From: Climacium dendroides
Lineage: Eukaryota; Streptophyta; Bryopsida; Hypnales; Climaciaceae
Reading direction: 5' to 3'
DNA length: 64,000 nucleotides
Assembly: GCA_950106755.1 (NCBI GenBank)
Contig: OX467090.1
Location: forward strand, 16,429,489-16,493,488
Shown: one piece after another, positions 59,315 through 64,000 of the stretch
Layout of the letters: every line of letters begins with the position of its first letter
Position numbering within the stretch: position 1 is the first letter of the stretch
The notes under the pieces: model-generated
The model's input: only the letters and a program-made list of their open reading frames with translations
What the model was told of the DNA's origin: nothing
Databases searched by the model: none
Translations under genes and position numbers: made by a program

Positions 59315-62300
59315 ATGACGCGGCCAAGGCAATCGGGAAAGCAGAGGGGGGAGCCGCCTGCTGACTTCCAGGGTTCCGGTTCCGAAGCAGCCGCCCCAGT
59401 CATGCGGATGCGCGTTGAAGGGGAGCGGCGGACGAAGGCGCGGGAGGATCTGGGAGCCAGTTCACGGGGGAAGGAGATCCGGCAGCCGCCAACAAAACGA
59501 ACCAAGGTTTCTTCAATTCCATCGGAGCCAGAAGAGGAGGAGGAGATGGATGCTGGGACGGAGCAGGAGCTTGAAGTATTTGGCGGCTTAGAACACAGCG
59601 TTGGCATGGCTGAACACGAGCAGTCGTGGAGGTAAGCAACCCACATTATAACTTTTTGTTTGAAATTATTGGAAGTCGTGATGCAAGACAGTTGCAGGTG
59701 TATTGGGTGTCAGCGGTGACATTTTCTATAACAGGTATGCGTTTTCTCAGACGTCATTTCTGACGTCCCGTATGACACGCGTCCAATGTGATGTCAAAGT
59801 AGACGTCAAGTGTGACATCTCTCTATTTACCATGTCAGGAGGTTGTTACAGAAGATGTCAAACGAGACATGTTCTTCGATTCATTCCAGTACTTAGTGAT
59901 AGTCATTTGTTTTCATGTATTCTAAGCCAAAGAAACTGAACTTCAATATAGTAGTTGACGTCCTCCTACCATGCTTGAGGATTCTTGTGTCTGTAAGGCA
60001 ATTGCCCTTCTCTTGGTTGTGTGGTGCCACCACAGGTTTTGGTAGTCAGTATAGGGTTTGACTTTCTTGGTCTGCTTTTTCCGAATATTTTTAGTTTTGG
60101 CTGTGTAATTTGATTGGCCTCCTATTTTAATACTACCAAATAGAAACTGTTCTAATACTACCAACGAATCAGTACAGTACTGAATTGGATGTCTCAGCGG
60201 ACACAATTTTGGATGTCAAGAGCAATGTCAGCCACTGCCAAAGCAAGACTTGGCATTTACTGTTCAACCCTAAACCTTGAACCTCAACTTTGAGAATTGA
60301 TCTATATTGTTCCCTTCAGAAGTAGGTTTTTATGCTAACTTTGATATCATTTATGCAGCCAAGGCTACAACACTAATGACTCCAACTGTGACACCGATGA
60401 AGCCATAGAGGCTATGCATCCCACGGAGCAACGTAGAGGTGTGCCTTCTTCGACAATGAAGAAACCAATTGAACTAGATGTACAAGGACAACCACATGGA
60501 TCTATAAAGGACACTTTGGAAAAAGATGTCAAAAAGTATGCGAAGTCCCTTGATCCAACAACCGGATGGGAAGGACAACCAAAAGAAATGAGGAGGGGAT
60601 TTTTCAAGTGCCTCTACACGGGTTTGAACCTTTGAACTACCCTTCCCCTATTTTCTGAATGCCATTCTTTCAAGTTCTCTTACCTTCCTTTGCATATGTC
60701 TTTTCGGATGTCCCAATTGACATCTTCTATGACATGATCTTACCTATTTTTGTCCTTTGTCTACAGCAACCACCGAATGAATTTCAATGTTGAGTAAAGC
60801 AAGTCCTAAGCTGATTACATGTTCTCTCAGATTGGCAGATGGTGGGGGATTCGGATCGAGTTAGCGAGAAATGGCTTCAGCCCTTCATCACCAAAGTGCT
60901 CATTAACATGCGATGGAGAATTGGGCAAATGATTGCTTCAGGTATGGACAGGCCCAAGGATATCAAGAAATTTTATTGGGACACGATCGAAACTGCACGT
61001 GGCACTGAGGCAGCCCAGAAAAAGTCAGCCCAAATGCGGTCAATTTCGAGGGGGAAGGCTTCCACAACAACTCAACTGAAGGTTATTGAGAGAGAGGTGG
61101 TTGCTCGCTTGGTGAGTGCGATTCTAAACACAAAACGCTCAATTGACCATGAATTCATTCCATTTCAGTACATGTGTGTGGATACTTGATACATTTCTAG
61201 TTTTGTACCAGCAAGTTCGATGGTCCCACTGACGTCTGCTTCAACATTCAAGATAGCAGGTTGCCTTGTTTTTGCTGACATGAACTCTATTGTCTTTGTT
61301 GACATATTCTTCTTTGTTTTTACTCTACACCAATTAAATTTACAGTTGACCTGCTTTTGGGATGTCCTTGCGTGTGTCCTTGTGTGCAGACCATGCTGAA
61401 CAGCAAGAGGCCATTTGACATTGAGATAGATGCAGAAGTTGCTAAGGAATTTGCCCGAATTGAAGAGGAGAAGCGTAGAGCAAAACCAAATATTGGGCAA
61501 GAGCTCGAGGACATGCGAGCTCGGGTGAGTAACCTTGAAGGTAGCATGGTTGAATTGAAAGGGAGCGTGGCCAAAATGGGAGACGACATGACGACATCAC
61601 ACAAGCGTGTGGAGGAAATGTTTAAAGAGCTGATGCAAAACTTATCCTCAAGTTCAGCAGATGCATTTCAGCTTGCTTCCAAGAACTTCCTCCAACCTAT
61701 GCTGCATCCTGTTGCTATTCCAGAAGTTGTAGCGCCCGTCATTCCCGATGTCCACGAAGACGTCCCCGAAGATGTTGGAGGCAATGTCACTACAGGAGAG
61801 GATGGTATCTCATCTGACCATGAGGCAGTCCTTCCAGAAGAATCCGGCCACGGCTTAAACCTACAATAGGACAACATCGCACAGGGAGAAGTGGAGGGCG
61901 AGAAAGAAGCAGAGGATGCCTCTGCGTTGGTGGCTAGTGATGCACCAGAGGAGGCAACGGGTGTAGTTGGAGTTGATGCCGCCAAGAGTCCAGGGCAACA
62001 TGTAAGTTTTTTGTCCTTCCATCAAAGGCTCAAACTTGAATTAAGTCACAATCTTTTCATAGGCTCTTTTTTTGATTTTTTTTATCTCTATGCCAGAAAA
62101 CATAGAAATCACTATAGTGCTTGGATGTGCTTGAGAACTACATGACTGATCAATAGAATGGCTACGATTTTCATGTTGTATGTGATGTCATAGTAGACGT
62201 CTGAGTTGACGTCTCGAATGACATCCACATTATCATGAGAAAAAAAATATAAAATCTAATTTGCCATGGCTCATGCTGTTTCAGAATGATGAAGACGTTC

Positions 62301-62658
62301 CAACAGAGTCCATAGGGCGCCCTCAGCGTGCAGTGAAGCCGAATCCAATGCAGAGGGCAGGGAGGGCGGTGGCCAATGCTAGCAAAGCATCTGCTAGCAC
62401 ACCCCTTCCTAAACCCTCAGCACCTAAAGCAATTGGACTTCCAAAACCGAACCCGTCTACAGCAAAGGTAGTAAACCATACCTTTTCAATTGTTGTGTAT
62501 TTTGAATTTTGTCTTCTTCACCCTCATTTCAAGTGAGATTTCCTTTTAAGCCTTATTTTTCTTAGAAAAGTCTAAACTTCCATTGAACTCTTCTAAATTG
62601 TCTTCCACTGTTTCAGGCAGTGACTACGAAGAAAGCTGATGCCCCTCGGAAGAAGTGA
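59315..62658 (+). pseudogene. Second CACTA gene (TNPA-like DNA-binding protein), multi-exon
   Basis: Exon 1 starts at the ATG at 59315 (MTRPRQSGKQRGEPPADF, acidic EPEEEEEMD near its end) and stops before GTAAGC near 59632. Further exons are about 60361-60620 (KKYAKSLDPTTGWEGQPKEM), 60838-61110 (SEKWLQPFITKVLINMRWRI; KKFYWDTIETARG), 61390-62002 (a coiled coil, AEVAKEFARIEEEKRRAKPN), 62284-62468 and a last exon ending KKADAPRKK at 62658. A TAG codon sits at 61867-61869 (LQ-stop-DNI). The general plan suits the regulatory/DNA-binding CACTA protein, but sequence similarity to known TNPA or the Ptta/En/Spm family is weak by eye. It is transcribed away from the transposase gene. Confidence 0.5.
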
Positions 62659-63370
62659 AATGGTGTGATACTATTCTCACAACCGACATCAAAGGAGGCT
62701 AGCTTTACAACACTATGTTTGTCCCATATAGGTACTCAAATGAAATATGCAGCTATTAGTTGTTTTTTCTACCTTAGACTAGAACATTACAATGTGTTCT
62801 TCAAAATATTTGTAGAAGAAGAACATCTTTCTTGTAAAGGATGTCCGGTTTCTATAGATCTTTAAAATTTGTGTCCATGCCTTGTGTGTGAAGTTCTCCC
62901 TCATATGCATATGGAATGCGTCATGTTTCTCTTGATTTGCAATTAGAGAAACAAGACTTGGATGGGGTGGGCAGGTCATTCTTGTCTTTTCTTATGTCCT
63001 TGGTCATGTCCTTCAAAATTCAGTCATGTATAAGTTGTTGTCTGTAGCAAACGTGGAAGCCATAGTTTGCACTCCGCCTAATGTTGTTCAAAACATGTTT
63101 CATTTGTTTCTATGTCAGTCAAAACATGTTTTTAATATGCCAATGATGTCCTCGGTGCACACTTGCCTTTTTCTAAATGTTATAGTGAACAGAGCATTAA
63201 CAGTCACAAGTGGGAGTGCTTGTCCTTGATGATATCTTGAACAACAACAGGAAGAACACATGCATTTGAACAAACAAGGCCTTAATGTCCTTGTTGACGA
63301 TTTATGATACTGTCCTTATTCCTTTACATGTCTACTGAAACATACAGTATAACACAGAAGACCGACCTTA
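62659..63370. other. Right arm of the CACTA element, non-coding
   Basis: AT-rich. No supported gene. Confidence 0.45.
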
Positions 63371-63800
63371 AAACCCGTGATTGTCACAAATGATGTCACA
63401 AAAAACATAGTTGCGTCTTCAATGATGTCATGCGCAACATCAGATTTTCACTAAAAGAAGCAATGCATAGTCCACGTTATCAAATGCCACGTCAGATTTT
63501 ACGTTGTCCACGTCACCCTTGAAGGGGTCCACGTCACTATCCACGTCATATGCCACGTCAAGAAGGGAATGGATGAAAAAGAATCCCATGTGGCGCTGCC
63601 CGCCAATGTGGCACCCACGTGGAGTGCCAAATGGCACATTCTGGGGAACTTGCATTTCCATGTCTCAACCCATGTCAATCCAAAAACAAGCCCAAATTTG
63701 CATGTTTTTTGTAAAACATGGGAACGTTTTTTGCCTGTCCATTATAACGCATTTTAGGTGACATCTACGTTGACAGAAAATGGCGTTTTTTCTGACGTCA
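63371..63800. repeat. Subterminal motif cluster of the CACTA element
   Basis: CCACGTCA-type units recur at short spacing, notably five to seven between 63471 and 63561 (GTCCACGTCACCC, GTCCACGTCACTATCC, CCACGTCATATGCC, CCACGTCAAG). GATGTCA/TGACGTCA units lie at 63390, 63420 and 63790. Such arrays bind the regulatory protein in known CACTA elements. Confidence 0.65.
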
Positions 63801-63809
63801 CAAAACTGC

Positions 63810-63825
63810 CAGTTTTCTTATAATG
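63810..63825 (-). repeat. Right terminal inverted repeat of the CACTA element
   Basis: CAGTTTTCTTATAATG, inverse of the left end with one change, CACTA to CATTA. CAA follows. Confidence 0.9.
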
Positions 63826-64000
63826 CAAATTGGAGTAATGATCAATCCAGCTTGGATAAATCTGGAGAGTTTCACACACATGCAGGAGACTACACCGAAG
63901 AAGGAGAGCAAATCAATGACACTGGAGGAGACCGTCGGAGAAAGAGACGGAGGTCCTAGTCATTGAAGACTCTAAGGAAGGAACACTCGTTCCAATTCCG

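Larger units (their letters stand above)
51484..63825. mobile_element. CACTA transposon, 12.3 kb, TSD CAA
   Basis: Terminal inverted repeats of 16 bp (CACTATAAGAAAACTG at 51484-51499; inverse at 63810-63825 with one mismatch) are flanked by CAA (51481-51483 and 63826-63828). Inside are a tnp2-type transposase gene on the minus strand, a second multi-exon gene on the plus strand and many TGACGTC/GACATC-type short motifs, densest near the ends. The right end reads CATTA instead of CACTA. With stops in both genes, it is probably non-autonomous now. Confidence 0.9.
49168..64000 (+). mobile_element. Element F of the ORF-bearing family, broken by two CACTA insertions
   Basis: It starts TGTGGGAATCTGGAA, as element C does. 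A leader of 430 bp is followed by an ORF from 49599. A MITE (49672-49926) and a large CACTA element (51484-63825) lie inside the ORF, and F sequence resumes at 63829 until the window ends. Flanking AGTCT (49163-49167) may be half of the target duplication. Confidence 0.75.
49599..64000 (+). pseudogene. F ORF, decayed and split by two insertions
   Basis: The start is the ATG at 49599 (MATGPVR..., compare MASGPVW in C). After the MITE is removed the frame reads LAIPETTEQYK, then a TAG where C has CAG, then LEEDL. It continues through SERMIQELISGVPNQYKLTL, NTIFGDMENRIVH (then TAG where C has TGG) and HLYHQQEIL into the helical part. It reaches MDFSNFLELPFV at 51169 and GDLIKQ at 51483. After the CACTA element it resumes IGVMINPAWINLESFTHMQE at 63829, collinear with C, with a one-base shift a few codons later. 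Many stops are C-to-T or G-to-A changes relative to C. Confidence 0.75.

Noticed and set aside
1524..61869. Reassigned or read-through UAG coding for Gln
   Set aside because: Intact ORFs A and E use CAG normally, TAG is limited to worn copies, and methylated-cytosine decay explains it more simply.
63504..63761. 85-codon ORF near the right CACTA end
   Set aside because: It is built from the CCACGTCA subterminal repeats.
1..64000. tRNA or rRNA genes
   Set aside because: No cloverleaf A/B-box pair or rRNA-like stretch was noticed; a dedicated scan was not possible.

Overview
The window looks like repeat-rich nuclear DNA of a land plant. The evidence is spliced genes with GT-AG introns, a multi-exon receptor-less protein kinase, a CACTA element with a tnp2-type transposase, a Mutator-like (MULE) element with a SWIM finger, and no bacterial features. 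A bryophyte or another non-flowering lineage is possible from the style of the kinase and of the methyltransferase-like genes, but I cannot fix the species. I saw no rRNA, tRNA or CRISPR array. Only the kinase gene and perhaps a few small ORFs look like ordinary genes; the rest is mobile or captured DNA.

Region 1 (1-24069) is a nested stack. A degraded multi-gene unit on the + strand (called H here; pieces at 2514-3125, 6683-8087, 11503-11580, 15004-16806 and 20610-23303) encodes a methyltransferase-like protein, an acidic/coiled-coil section, an FCP1/NIF-type HAD phosphatase and a basic Ser/Arg-rich protein. It is split by members of one element family that are 3.4-3.8 kb long: C (3126-6682, -), D (8088-11502, +), E (11581-15003, -) and A (about 16807-20609, +). 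C, D and E each have perfect 5-bp target duplications (TTGGA, GACCC, CGAGC), mostly TG...CA-type ends, and one long ORF. No copy shows two LTRs or a pol region, so they look like solo LTRs of 3.4 kb or more that carry a coding region. Partial copies lie at 1-1013 (A family) and 1014-2513 (B).

Region 2 (24070-33189) is a 9.1-kb MULE with 10-bp target duplications (TTTCCTTTAG) and long terminal inverted repeats. It holds a decayed N4/N6-type DNA methyltransferase-like gene (-), a decayed SWIM-finger protein (+), a 184-bp CACTA MITE, two large hairpins and a tandem array of 267-bp units, each centred on a 30-bp palindrome.

Region 3 (33190-48417) is AT-rich. It contains one plausible host gene, a multi-exon kinase with a TPR-like section (36787-41612, -), and long stretches without recognisable genes.

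Region 4 (48418-64000) is a second nest. The end of a related MULE is interrupted at 49168 by F, a member of the ORF-bearing family. The F ORF is broken by a 255-bp CACTA MITE (49672-49926, duplication AGA) and by a 12.3-kb CACTA element (51484-63825, duplication CAA). The CACTA element carries a tnp2 transposase gene (-) and a divergent second gene (+). Removing the two insertions joins the F reading frame again.

Across all the decayed ORFs the in-frame stops are mainly TAG where a relative has CAG or TGG. This fits C-to-T decay of methylated cytosines rather than random mutation.
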